DNA of 20,391 bases. It comes from Desulfobacterales bacterium (GTDB taxonomy: Bacteria; Desulfobacterota; DSM-4660; Desulfatiglandales; JALVZP01). The notes beneath the pieces were generated by a model. The model did no database searches. It was given only the letters and a program-made list of their open reading frames with translations, and had not been told where the DNA came from. The stretch lies in contig JAMOPX010000045.1 in the NCBI GenBank assembly GCA_027064285.1, forward strand, positions 1 to 20,391, given 5' to 3'. How positions within the stretch are numbered: position 1 is the stretch's first letter; each line of letters begins with the position of its first letter. Made by a program: the position numbers and the translations under genes. This document shows positions 1-7,942 of the stretch, one piece after another.

Positions 1-63
1 AGATTAAACAAATTAAAAAAAAGAAATGGATGTGATATTTTGGCAAATTACACAAATATTTAA

Positions 64-366
64 AGCTATACCTGTTGGATTTGTAAAAGAAGAGGATATG
101 TAGATTATGAAATTGAAGACTTGCTTAAAGAAGTAGAAAAAATAAACTTAATGCCAATAAGAAAAAAGAATTCAAAAAGATTTGATCCATTTAAACAATT
201 TATTGCAAAAGCGAGTAGAAAATTTATAGAAACAATAGGTTCATGTCTTAATGGATTATTTCCAAAAAAGATTTATGCTGTAACTCTACATGGTTTTCTA
301 CTGAAACTTACTTTATTTGTTCTGAGCTTTAACATTCAACAACTTGTAAAAAAGGTGGCAACTTGA
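64..366 (+). pseudogene. IS982-family transposase, C-terminal remnant
   Basis: The frame open from 64 to the TGA at 364-366 encodes a basic protein end that resembles the C-terminus of IS982-family DDE transposases. It contains RGYVDYEIEDLL, then a basic RKKNSKRFDP stretch, then the SRKFIETIGS block, in which the Glu is the expected third catalytic acidic residue, and finally the TLHGFLLK...LSFNIQQLV tail. An in-frame stop at 61-63 and the lack of the first two catalytic Asp residues indicate a broken or truncated gene, although its 5' part lies outside the window. The stop codon abuts the dispersed repeat that starts at 367, and no terminal inverted repeat of an intact IS is evident. The family call rests on remembered motif similarity only. 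Confidence 0.6.
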
Positions 367-500
367 GTTATATTACTATTCTATCTACTATTCAAGAATA
401 TATAAGCCTATTTAAAAGGATTTTTCGAACAGGCGGATTATTTATAATGAATGATACGCCATTCATCCCATAACTGAAGCTTATAGGCTTTCTAGCGTGG
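367..500 (-). repeat. Dispersed repeat copy 1 (inverted relative to copy 2)
   Basis: This stretch matches the reverse complement of 7943-8074 at about 90% identity: roughly eleven substitutions and a small indel, counted by eye. Similarity starts abruptly at 367, directly after the transposase remnant, and fades near 500. Both copies contain a perfect stem ATGAATG/CATTCAT with a six-base loop (447-466 here). The second stem of copy 2 (ATAAGCC/GGCTTAT) carries a mismatch here. Because copy 2 lies immediately before a probable tnpB start, the repeat is best read as the left end of an IS200/IS605-type (tnpB-carrying) element. Here it is a solo relic. The strand given is the one reading toward where tnpB would be; no tnpB sequence is seen beyond 367. 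Confidence 0.7.
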
Positions 501-543
501 ATTTCTGTAATGGTAATATTTTTTGAACAGCCTCAATTTAATC

Positions 544-572
544 TTGCCAATTGTAATTCTTTTTTTTATAAG
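544..572 (+). promoter_or_regulatory. Sigma70-type promoter for the acyl-CoA dehydrogenase gene
   Basis: TTGCCA (544-549) and TATAAG (567-572) are separated by exactly 17 bp. Transcription would start near 579 and give a leader of about 32 nt with the Shine-Dalgarno AAGGAGGG just ahead of the ATG at 611. Apart from the repeat (367-500) and this promoter, nothing else is visible between 367 and 610. Confidence 0.5.
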
Positions 573-610
573 AGACAGCAATAAAAAAGATCAAAACAAG
601 GAGGGAAGTT

Positions 611-1774
611 ATGGATTTTGCCTTAAGTGAAGAGCTACAGATGTTAAGAGATACTGCGAAACAATTTGCACAAGAAAAGATTGCCCCTTATGCAGACAAA
701 TGGGATGAGGAACACTATTTTCCTTATGAAGAAGTAATAAAGCCCATGGGAGAGTTGGGATTCTTTGGCACACTTATTCCTGAAGAGTACGGTGGAAACA
801 ATATGGGATGGCTTGCTACTGCTATACTTTCTGAAGAAATCTCTTATGCATCCAGTTCAATAGGTGTTCAGTTCAATATGGAGCTGGTAGGTTGCGCTTA
901 TACCATCTACAGATATGGAAGTGAGGAACTAAAAAAGAAATACATTCCAAAGCTTGTATCAGCAGAATACTTAGGTGGATTTGGCATTACAGAACCAAAC
1001 GCAGGATCTGATGTTATGTCCATGAAGTCCACAGCAGAAGACAAAGGTGATTACTGGCTGTTGAATGGCACAAAGACATGGATTTCAAATGCACCCATAG
1101 CTGATGTGCTTATATTCTATGCATATACAGACAGAGAAGCAAAAGGAAAAGGCCTTTCTGCATTTGTAATTGAGCCCAAGAACTTCAATGGTGTTACTGT
1201 AACTGACTTAGATAAACTTGGATCCAGATCATCTCCCACAGGAGAAATAATACTTGAAGACACAAAGGTGCCAAAAGAAAACATACTTGGAAAACCCGGA
1301 GATGGTGCCAGGATATTGTTCAGCTCCCTTAATCAGACAAGACTTCAAGCAGCAGCCCGTGGAGTAGGAGTTGCTCAGGCATGCTTAGATACTGCTGTAA
1401 AATATGCCATGGAAAGAGAGCAGTTTGGAAAGCCAGTAGGACATTTCCAGATGAATCAGGACCTACTTGCTCAGCTTTCATGTGAAATAGATGCAGCAAG
1501 GCTCATGGTATATAAAGCAGCATGGCAGAAGGAACAAGGACAACTGAACAATGGCTTTGAAGTGGCACAGGCCAAGTATCTGTCAGGTGAGGTTGCAATG
1601 AAAGCAGCATTAACTGCTATGAGAATACTGGGGGCATATGGATATTCCACAGAGTATCCAGTAGCAAGATTCTTTAGAGATGCTCCTACCTACTTTATGG
1701 TGGAAGGATCTGCAAACATCTGCAAGATGATTGTGGCTCAGCATATTCTTGGAATAAGAAAGGCAAACAGGTAA
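611..1774 (+). CDS. Acyl-CoA dehydrogenase, close to non-decarboxylating glutaryl-CoA dehydrogenase
   Basis: A complete 387-residue flavoprotein of the acyl-CoA dehydrogenase family, which introduces a 2,3-double bond into an acyl-CoA and passes electrons to electron-transfer flavoprotein in the cytoplasm. The sequence shows the family order: helical N-domain (about 1-115), the FGITEPNAGSD flavin/substrate loop (about 123-133), the WISNA strand, the REQFGKPVG segment and the C-terminal helical domain with IRILGAYGYS-like and VEGSANICK blocks. Glu365 in VEGSANI is the predicted catalytic base. The overall wording, including the GIRKANR end, is very like what I recall of the glutaryl-CoA dehydrogenase of Desulfococcus multivorans, which oxidises without decarboxylating; Val364 before the base fits that type, whereas decarboxylating enzymes have Tyr there. 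A strong Shine-Dalgarno (AAGGAGGG) precedes the ATG. No etfAB or other beta-oxidation gene is adjacent, so the substrate is inferred only. Confidence 0.88.
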   Translation: MDFALSEELQMLRDTAKQFAQEKIAPYADKWDEEHYFPYEEVIKPMGELGFFGTLIPEEYGGNNMGWLATAILSEEISYASSSIGVQFNMELVGCAYTIYRYGSEELKKKYIPKLVSAEYLGGFGITEPNAGSDVMSMKSTAEDKGDYWLLNGTKTWISNAPIADVLIFYAYTDREAKGKGLSAFVIEPKNFNGVTVTDLDKLGSRSSPTGEIILEDTKVPKENILGKPGDGARILFSSLNQTRLQAAARGVGVAQACLDTAVKYAMEREQFGKPVGHFQMNQDLLAQLSCEIDAARLMVYKAAWQKEQGQLNNGFEVAQAKYLSGEVAMKAALTAMRILGAYGYSTEYPVARFFRDAPTYFMVEGSANICKMIVAQHILGIRKANR

Positions 1775-1779
1775 ACAAT

Positions 1780-1807
1780 AAGGGGCGCTTTTCAGGAGGC
1801 GCCCCTT
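1780..1807. terminator. Bidirectional intrinsic terminator between converging genes
   Basis: A perfect 9-bp stem AAGGGGCGC (1780-1788) / GCGCCCCTT (1799-1807) encloses a 10-nt loop and is followed by T residues on the plus strand. On the minus strand the stem is followed by a weaker T-containing stretch (TTGTTTAC). It lies just after the acyl-CoA dehydrogenase stop and overlaps the last codons of the converging minus-strand gene, so it probably ends both transcripts. Confidence 0.8.
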
Positions 1808-2745
1808 TGTCTTTCCAAGAATTTTACCATATTAAAGACAGTCTTGTTATAAGGCACATCAACATCAAAGGCTTCTGCAATCTTTATTACCTGTCCTGTA
1901 AGACTATCTATCTCGGTTTTCTTTCCCTTCTCAATATCCTGTAATGTGGAAGACCTATGTGCTGAGGTAGGTGGAATGAGCTTTTTATAAAACACTTCTA
2001 AATATTCTTCTGCTGAATCCCAATAGGTGCTATAACCTGCCTCTTTCATAACCAGAAATATCTCTTCTGCTATCTTATTCATTATCTCACAGGTATGCTT
2101 ATCTTCAGCCAGCCTGCCATATGGAACCTTCAAAATAGCACTTAAAGGATTAAGAAGACAGTTATAAAGCATTTTTGCCCAGAGATCCTTTTCTATATGA
2201 GGACTTAAAACACAGGGGATCCCGCCCATGCTTATAAGAGTGCACAAATCCTCTATATTGGACAAATCAGCTCCAAAAATACTTCCAATACGTATATCAT
2301 CTGCGTGTACGGTTATTATCACCTCATTTGGTTTGTTTCTTTCAAACCCTGTGATTACCCTGGCATTGTATATAAGGTCTTTTTGGAAAAATCTGCTAAA
2401 AATCTCTGCATTTCCCCATCCATTTTGAAAAAGCACAATAACAGGCCTTTTTTCAGCAAAAATGGAATAGAGATCTTTGGCAGAACTTAGGGTATCAAAA
2501 GACTTACAGCAGACCAGAATAAAATCATAGTCTTTTGAACAAAGCTCATTTAAAGATTCATATGCACCAAAAAGCTTGGGAGAAGCCTTGAATTCTCCAA
2601 ATATTCCAGTACGAAAGAGTCCATTTTCTTTCAGTGCTGATACTGTATTCTTTCTGGCTATTATATCAACCTCTGCGCCTGCCTTTATAAGACAGCTTGC
2701 AATACCTAAACCAACAGCACCTGCTGCGTAAACAAGCACTTTCAT
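1792..2745 (-). CDS. Ketopantoate reductase family protein (2-dehydropantoate 2-reductase, PanE/ApbA-like)
   Basis: A 317-residue NADPH-dependent reductase of the PanE/ApbA family; the founding enzyme reduces 2-dehydropantoate to pantoate for coenzyme A synthesis. The N-terminal Rossmann strand reads KVLVYAAGAVGLGIA (near residue 1), with the usual first Gly of GxGxxG replaced by Ala. The QNGWGNAE loop, the LWAKMLYNCLLNPLSAI helix (catalytic Lys position) and the SSTLQDIEKGKKTEID block of the C-terminal helical domain are all present. The ATG at 2745 is chosen because the open frame further upstream overlaps the HIT gene and adds residues before the Rossmann strand. The HIT stop lies 7 nt away, so the gene closes the fusA-HIT operon. 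True PanE versus another ApbA-family dehydrogenase cannot be settled here. Confidence 0.8.
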   Translation of the reverse strand: MKVLVYAAGAVGLGIASCLIKAGAEVDIIARKNTVSALKENGLFRTGIFGEFKASPKLFGAYESLNELCSKDYDFILVCCKSFDTLSSAKDLYSIFAEKRPVIVLFQNGWGNAEIFSRFFQKDLIYNARVITGFERNKPNEVIITVHADDIRIGSIFGADLSNIEDLCTLISMGGIPCVLSPHIEKDLWAKMLYNCLLNPLSAILKVPYGRLAEDKHTCEIMNKIAEEIFLVMKEAGYSTYWDSAEEYLEVFYKKLIPPTSAHRSSTLQDIEKGKKTEIDSLTGQVIKIAEAFDVDVPYNKTVFNMVKFLERQRGAS

Positions 2746-2752
2746 AATAAGA

Positions 2753-3097
2753 TTATCCTGGAGGCCAGTGCATTTTCCTGCCACCTAAGAGATGCAAATG
2801 CAAGTGATAGACCTCCTGACCACCATCAGACTTGCAGTTAAATACAGTCCTGTACCCCTTTTCGCTTATTCCTATGGATCTGGCTATGTCTCTGGCAACA
2901 AGAAACATCCTGCCTATCAGGGAATAATCCTCATCTGTTATATCATCTAAGGTAGGAATATGCTTCTTTGGTATAATCAAGATATGATGTGGTGCTTTTG
3001 GCTTTATGTCCTTAAAGGCAATTATATCCTCTGACTCATAGATAACATCTGCGGGTATCTCTTTTTTTGCTATCTTACAGAAGACACACTCATCCAT
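2753..3097 (-). CDS. HIT family nucleotide-binding hydrolase (HinT-like)
   Basis: A complete 114-residue histidine-triad protein. It begins MDECVFCKIAKKEIP, typical for the HinT branch that hydrolyses nucleoside phosphoramidates and aminoacyl-adenylates. The signature HLHLHLL lies at about residues 98-104, and the PHHILIIPKKHI strand near the middle is also typical. The start is placed at the ATG at 3097, where GGTGGAG sits about 8 nt upstream; an ATG seven codons earlier overlaps the fusA stop region and adds non-conserved residues. The gene follows fusA by 4 nt and is probably co-transcribed. The partner and exact substrate are unknown. Confidence 0.88.
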   Translation of the reverse strand: MDECVFCKIAKKEIPADVIYESEDIIAFKDIKPKAPHHILIIPKKHIPTLDDITDEDYSLIGRMFLVARDIARSIGISEKGYRTVFNCKSDGGQEVYHLHLHLLGGRKMHWPPG

Positions 3098-3101
3098 TTT
3101 T

Positions 3102-5123
3102 TCACTCCACCTTATCATAATGGCTAAATTGCATTATAAATGTGCCTCTGCCTTGAGAAACAGATCTCAGGGATGTAGAATATCCAAACATCTTTGAAAG
3201 AGGAGCCCATCCTTTTATCACCTGAACAGGACCTCTTTTTTCTATCTGTTCCACCCTTCCCTTTCTCGTATTCAGCTCTGCAATCACATCTCCAACAAAT
3301 TCTTCTGGTACAGTTACCTCAAGTCTCATTATCGGCTCAAGCAGAATAGGATCTGCCTTTTCTACAGCATTCTTAAAAGCAAGACTTGCTGCTATCTTAA
3401 ATGCCATCAGGTCATTTGGATCCTTTATCTTCACATCCAGAAGTGCTGTTTGAACATCTGTAATAGGATAGCCCATAACAGGCCCACTTGTCTGAGCCTC
3501 CAAGATACCTTCTTTTATGGCATTGAGCATTTCTTCTGTAAGAGCCGGGTTTTCACACTTATCCACGAATCTATTTCCAGCACCTCTTTCCATAGGAGAC
3601 ACTTCTATTTTTATACCAGCAAAATGTTGCTGTCCTCCAATCTCCACCTCATATATTTCCTCATGCTGGATCGTCTTTGTTATAGTCTCTCTATATACAA
3701 CCTGAGGTTTACCTTGATTTACCTCCAAAGAAAATTCCCTTTTTATTCTGTGCACAACCACTTCTAAGTGAAGTTCTCCCATGCCAGACAGTACTATTTG
3801 ACCTGTATCTTCATCTATCTTATACTTAAGTGTTGGATCTTCATCACTCAGTTTATTCAATACCTCAATAAGCTTATCATGGTCCTGCACCCTTTTTGGT
3901 TCCACAGCAATGGTTATAACAGGTTCTTCTGTTTCAATAGGCTCAAGCAGTATGGGACTATCTTTTAGACAAAGGGTATCTCCAGTGGTAGTATTCTTAA
4001 GTCCCATTGCAGCCACAATGTCGCCTGCCTGTGAATAATCAATTCTTTCTTTTCTATTGGCATGCATTCTGATTAAGCGCGCTATTTTCTCTGTTACCCC
4101 TTTTCTGGGATTGTACACGCTATCACCTGGCTTTAATGTACCAGAATATATCCTCAGATAGGTGATCTTCCTGCCGCCATCTATGGCAATCTTAAAGGCA
4201 AGGGCAGTTAAAGGAGCCTTTGGATCTGGAGGTCTTTCCTCCTCCCTGTCAGTTCCTGGAACTTGGCCTTTTACAGGAGGTATATCCAGTGGAGATGGAA
4301 GATACTCTACAATTGCATCCAACAAAGGCTGTATCCCTTTGTTTCTGAGTGCAGCCCCACAAAAAACAGGAACAAGTTTTAATCCTATGGTTGCTCTTCT
4401 TATAGCTTTTTTTAAGGTCTTTTCATCTATTTCTTCATCACTAAGATACTTCTCCATTATCTCATCATCTGACTCGGATATGGTCTCAAGCATCAGTTCT
4501 TTGTACTCCTCTACCATGTCCAGCATTTCATCTGGAACAGAGATCTCTTCAAACCTCTCTCCTAAGGATTCTTCATCCCATACTATTACCTTTTCTTTTA
4601 TCAGGTCTATCACACCCTTAAATTCACTTTCTGAACCCCATGGTATTTGAAGAACAAGCGGAACCGCACCAAGCTTATTTTTTATCTGCTCTACTACCTC
4701 ATAAAAATCAGCACCGATCCTGTCCATCTTGTTAACAAAAGCTATTTTTGGCACTTTATACCTATCAGCCTGATGCCAGACTGTTTCTGACTGAGGTTCA
4801 ACTCCGCCCACTGCACAGAATATTCCTATTGCTCCATCCAGCACCCTTAATGCCCTTTCTACCTCTACGGTAAAGTCCACATGACCAGGAGTATCTATGA
4901 TGTTAATGCTGTGCCCTTTCCACTGACAAGTGGTGCAGGCAGAGGTGATAGTGATTCCTCTTTCTTTTTCTTCCAGCATCCAGTCCATAGTAGCTTCACC
5001 ATCATGCACCTCTCCTATCTTATGCACTCTACCTGTGTAGTAAAGAATACGCTCTGTTACGGTAGTTTTTCCCGCATCAATATGGGCAATCATCCCTATA
5101 TTCCGGATTCTCTTTAAATGCAC
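3102..5123 (-). CDS. fusA: Elongation factor G family GTPase (EF-G; probable secondary paralogue)
   Basis: A full-length 673-residue translational GTPase that moves tRNA and mRNA through the ribosome, or aids ribosome recycling. The G motifs are in order: AHIDAGKT (about 13-20), RGITIT, DTPGH, NKMD and CGAA. Domains II-V follow, including TTTGDTLC, MGELHLE and the RGTFIMQF tail. The gene is not in an rpsL-rpsG-fusA-tuf setting and some wording (GGQQHFAGIKIEV in domain IV, ACTTCQW in switch I) departs from housekeeping EF-G, so it may be an EF-G2-type paralogue. A GTG at 5123 with AAGGGA about 5 nt upstream is preferred as start; the ATG at 5135 lies only about 3 nt from the predicted transcription start. 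The gene leads the fusA-HIT-reductase operon. Confidence 0.85.
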   Translation of the reverse strand: MHLKRIRNIGMIAHIDAGKTTVTERILYYTGRVHKIGEVHDGEATMDWMLEEKERGITITSACTTCQWKGHSINIIDTPGHVDFTVEVERALRVLDGAIGIFCAVGGVEPQSETVWHQADRYKVPKIAFVNKMDRIGADFYEVVEQIKNKLGAVPLVLQIPWGSESEFKGVIDLIKEKVIVWDEESLGERFEEISVPDEMLDMVEEYKELMLETISESDDEIMEKYLSDEEIDEKTLKKAIRRATIGLKLVPVFCGAALRNKGIQPLLDAIVEYLPSPLDIPPVKGQVPGTDREEERPPDPKAPLTALAFKIAIDGGRKITYLRIYSGTLKPGDSVYNPRKGVTEKIARLIRMHANRKERIDYSQAGDIVAAMGLKNTTTGDTLCLKDSPILLEPIETEEPVITIAVEPKRVQDHDKLIEVLNKLSDEDPTLKYKIDEDTGQIVLSGMGELHLEVVVHRIKREFSLEVNQGKPQVVYRETITKTIQHEEIYEVEIGGQQHFAGIKIEVSPMERGAGNRFVDKCENPALTEEMLNAIKEGILEAQTSGPVMGYPITDVQTALLDVKIKDPNDLMAFKIAASLAFKNAVEKADPILLEPIMRLEVTVPEEFVGDVIAELNTRKGRVEQIEKRGPVQVIKGWAPLSKMFGYSTSLRSVSQGRGTFIMQFSHYDKVE

Positions 5124-5144
5124 TGATCCCTTCATGGCAATAAA

Positions 5145-5173
5145 AATTTAGGGTATATGGCCTATAGTGTCAA
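5145..5173 (-). promoter_or_regulatory. Promoter of the fusA operon
   Basis: Read on the minus strand, a consensus -35 TTGACA (5173-5168) is followed after 17 bp by TAAATT (5150-5145). The predicted transcript start near 5138 would leave about 15 nt before the GTG start at 5123, which supports that start. The promoter lies in the 61-73 bp between fusA and the end of pabC, so fusA need not depend on pab transcription. Confidence 0.55.
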
Positions 5174-5196
5174 GGAAAATGCTGATAATATTTTTG

Positions 5197-6027
5197 TTAT
5201 TGCCAGAGCCACATTCTGCACTGAGAAGCAAACTCCTGATCAACCTTTGAAATAATATAATCATCTATTTCTCTTACAGGTATCACTCCTACAAGTGAGT
5301 TTGAAATCAACACCTGATCAGCTTGAACAAGATCTTCTGGTTTTGTTTTTTTTCTTTCTATGGTTATTCCTCTTTTTTCCCAGATCTTAGAAATCATCTT
5401 TAAGGTAATACTGGGAAGCAGATCATCTCCTTCAGGAGTAAACCATCTCCCATTTTTCTGAAACAGAATTGTTCCTACGGAGGTCTCCTTAACATAACCA
5501 TCAGCTCCTATGAGAATTGCTTCATCAGCACCCTTCTGTATAGCATATTCTCTTGCCCACATGTTATACAGGTAATTCAGGCTCTTATAGGAGGATATAG
5601 GAGAGGATCTCAGAAAGCAGAAGCTAACAAGCTTCCATCCTTTTTTATACGCCTCTAATGGCGGATGATATTCTCTTGCAAAAACTATGTATGTAGGATC
5701 ATCTCCATATGGAAGGCCAAGCTCTTGCTTGGCTCCCCTTGTTATAAGGATCTTTACTGCTGCAATCTTGTTTAAGAGGCTGTTTAATTGCAAGAGCCTT
5801 TTAAACAACGAATGATCATATAACTGTTCTGGAAATCTGATCTTAAAAGCATCACAAGAGCTTTTTAGTCTGGTCAAATGTTCCTTTAAAAAGAATACAT
5901 TTCCCTTCTCTGCCCTCATTGTAGTAAAAAAACCGTCTCCATAAAGCAAACCCCTATCTGTCACAGAAATCCGTGCATCCTTTAATGGGACAAATTCTCC
6001 ATTTATGAAAACATATTCTTCCTGCAT
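5197..6027 (-). CDS. pabC: Aminotransferase class IV, 4-amino-4-deoxychorismate lyase
   Basis: A 276-residue PLP fold-type IV enzyme. In this setting it should eliminate pyruvate from aminodeoxychorismate to give p-aminobenzoate, the last step before folate assembly. The N-terminus FINGEFVPLKDARISVTDRG is family-typical, Lys148 in SSYKSLNYLYN is the expected PLP-binding lysine, and DEAILIGADGYVKETSVG holds the conserved Glu. The following residue pattern has Gly where many members have Asn. The ATG at 6027 lies 3 nt after the pabB stop with GAAGGG as Shine-Dalgarno, so it is in one operon with pabA and pabB. A branched-chain or D-amino-acid aminotransferase is the alternative family reading, but the pab neighbours favour PabC. 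Confidence 0.85.
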   Translation of the reverse strand: MQEEYVFINGEFVPLKDARISVTDRGLLYGDGFFTTMRAEKGNVFFLKEHLTRLKSSCDAFKIRFPEQLYDHSLFKRLLQLNSLLNKIAAVKILITRGAKQELGLPYGDDPTYIVFAREYHPPLEAYKKGWKLVSFCFLRSSPISSYKSLNYLYNMWAREYAIQKGADEAILIGADGYVKETSVGTILFQKNGRWFTPEGDDLLPSITLKMISKIWEKRGITIERKKTKPEDLVQADQVLISNSLVGVIPVREIDDYIISKVDQEFASQCRMWLWQ

Positions 6028-6030
6028 TTC

Positions 6031-7367
6031 CTACCCTTCTGCTGCCTTAAAAAATACCTCTGCTTTATTTATTGTTTCTTCATATTCTGCTTCTGGGTCA
6101 GAGTCATATACTATTCCACCACCAGCACCATAATAACTCATTTTATCTTTTATTATCAGGGTCCTGATTGCTATATTTAGATCCATCTTTCTATGCACCC
6201 CAAGGTATCCGATAGAACCAGTATATACATGTCTTACATTTGGCTCAAGTTCATCAATTATCTCCATTGCCCTTATCTTAGGACATCCGGTAATGGATCC
6301 GCCAGGAAAGGTTGCATTTATTATCTTGCTGAATGTATCTGTATATGGAATAAGCCTTCCCTCTACAATAGAAACTAAGTGATGCACATATGCATATGTC
6401 TCGATCCTTTTATGCTCTTTTACCTTTACTGTGCCTGGAACACAGATCTTTCCAAGATCATTTCTGAGCAGATCCACTATCATGGAAAGCTCTGCATCAT
6501 CCTTTGGATTTGTGAGAAGATCTTTCTTGTAAAGCAGATCCTCTTGCAGGTTTTTTCCCCTTGGCCTTGTTCCTTTTATTGGTCTTGTTTCTATTATTTT
6601 GCCATCACTGAAAAGAAATCTTTCCATAGATGTGCACACTATGAAGTGATCCTCGGCATTTATGTATGCATAAAAAGGGGCTGGTCTCAGGCAAAAAAGT
6701 CTAAAAAAAAGAGTAAGTGCATTACCTCTAAAGTCTGCACAGAACCTTTGGGACATATTTACCTGATATACATCTCCTTTTCTTATGTATTCTCTTATTG
6801 TTTTTATAGCCTCTATATACCTTTCTCTGGAGAAGTTGCTCTTTATATGACCAAAGATGTAGTTTTTTAATTTATAATCTTTTGTTGTATCCAGTTCTTC
6901 AAGAGGAAGTTTCCTTACAGAAAAAAGGTCTTCCCACCTGTAGCACCTTAGTTCAGTTTTTTTTTATCAAACACAGCTACCTTAGAAGGAAAGACAAAGA
7001 AAAGATCAGGTAAACCAAGATCATCCTTTGCATTTTGAGGAAGATGTGGTTCTATAACATTTTTAAATTCATAAGAAATATATCCCATAAATCCACCCAC
7101 AAAAGGATTTTCTCTATAAGGGATTTTTTTCGAAATCTTATCTATTATTTTATCAATAAAAAGCAGGGCATCAGAAGAAGTAAACTTCTGAATAGTATTC
7201 TCTTTTGTGTTCCATATCTGTGCCTGATTTCCCTTTGAAGAAACAACAAGCAGAGGATCCCATCCAGCAATACAGTATCTGGAGCAATCTGTCTCCTCTC
7301 CACTCATGAGCAGAACAGAAAAGGGATTCTTGATATAAGGTGCTACTTTAATGAAAAAGTCTTTCAT
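6031..7367 (-). CDS. pabB: Aminodeoxychorismate synthase component I, with apparent frameshift at an A9 tract
   Basis: Two adjacent frames together make one chorismate-binding enzyme of about 445 residues, which with PabA converts chorismate and glutamine to 4-amino-4-deoxychorismate. The N-terminal part (from the ATG at 7367) ends at a stop just after VFDKKKLN. If one base is added to the A9 run at 6957-6965, the frame continues through SNFSRERYIEAI, REYIRKGDVYQVNMSQRF, PIKGTRPRG, GGSITGCPKI and the GAGGGIVYDSDP end with no other defect. The Lys in PIKGT is typical of PabB; anthranilate synthase has Ala there. The gene overlaps pabA by 20 nt and precedes pabC by 3 nt. The break may be a homopolymer sequencing error, transcriptional slippage, -1 ribosomal frameshifting or a true mutation; the intact downstream part argues against an old pseudogene. 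Confidence 0.88.
6957..6965 (-). other. A9 homopolymer (T9 on plus strand) at the pabB frame break
   Basis: On the coding strand the run reads GAT AAA AAA AAA CTG AAC TAA. Re-reading one A (a -1 slip on A-AAA-AAA) or an extra A in the transcript joins the two pabB frames. This is both the classic context for polymerase slippage and a common site of sequencing error. Confidence 0.75.
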
Positions 7368-7929
7368 TTTTTAGCTCAAGGAAGTTTTTTATTATCTCTT
7401 TTCCATATTCTGACATAAAGGACTCTGGATGGAACTGCACCCCAAATACAGGAAACTCAGGATGAGCTATTCCCATTATCACATCATCACTACTTTTTGC
7501 AAGAACCTCAAAATCTGGAGCAATAGGACTGCATTGAAGAGAATGATATCTGGCTGCAAAAAAAGGGGATGGAATTCCTTTAAATATCCTCTTTCCTGTG
7601 TGAAAGACAAGATCTTTTTTGCCATGTATAGGATAAGGAGCAAGATCTGTTTTCCCACCAAATACCTCATTTATCACTTGCATCCCAAGACATACTCCAA
7701 GTATTGGAACATTTCTGTAGAATCTTTTCACTACCTCCATGCTGATACCAGAGTCTTTTGGCGCCTTTGGCCCAGGAGATATACATATTCTGTCAAATGC
7801 AAGTCTCTCCAGCTTATCTACTAAGATAGCATCATTTCTGATAACTGTAACTTCAATGTCAAACACAGAAAAAAGCTGAAACAGATTATAAGTGAAGGAA
7901 TCGTAATTGTCTATTATCACAAGACGCAT
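7348..7929 (-). CDS. pabA: Glutamine amidotransferase component of aminodeoxychorismate/anthranilate synthase
   Basis: A complete 193-residue class I glutamine amidotransferase that releases ammonia from glutamine for PabB. The N-terminus RLVIIDNYDSFTYNL is typical, the nucleophile is Cys80 in GVCLGMQ, and the catalytic His167 and Glu169 lie in QFHPES; the SPGP oxyanion loop sits at about 51-54. Adjacency to a PIKGT-type PabB argues for the folate role, but such subunits can also serve TrpE. No good Shine-Dalgarno is visible, and the inserted repeat ends 14 bp before the ATG, so the native upstream region appears to have been replaced by element DNA. Confidence 0.88.
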   Translation of the reverse strand: MRLVIIDNYDSFTYNLFQLFSVFDIEVTVIRNDAILVDKLERLAFDRICISPGPKAPKDSGISMEVVKRFYRNVPILGVCLGMQVINEVFGGKTDLAPYPIHGKKDLVFHTGKRIFKGIPSPFFAARYHSLQCSPIAPDFEVLAKSSDDVIMGIAHPEFPVFGVQFHPESFMSEYGKEIIKNFLELKNERLFH

Positions 7930-7942
7930 TTATTATTTCATA

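Noticed and set aside
121..366. A small stand-alone gene starting at TTG 121.
   Set aside because: The same frame continues upstream to 64 with matching IS982-type wording, so it is a transposase remnant, not an independent gene.
4162..4650. A long plus-strand open frame antisense to fusA.
   Set aside because: It is rich in Ser and lies wholly opposite a conserved GTPase gene; a shadow of codon usage with no family motifs.
6379..6870. A 163-codon plus-strand frame opposite pabB.
   Set aside because: Composition is cysteine- and tyrosine-rich without motifs, and the opposite strand encodes conserved PabB residues.
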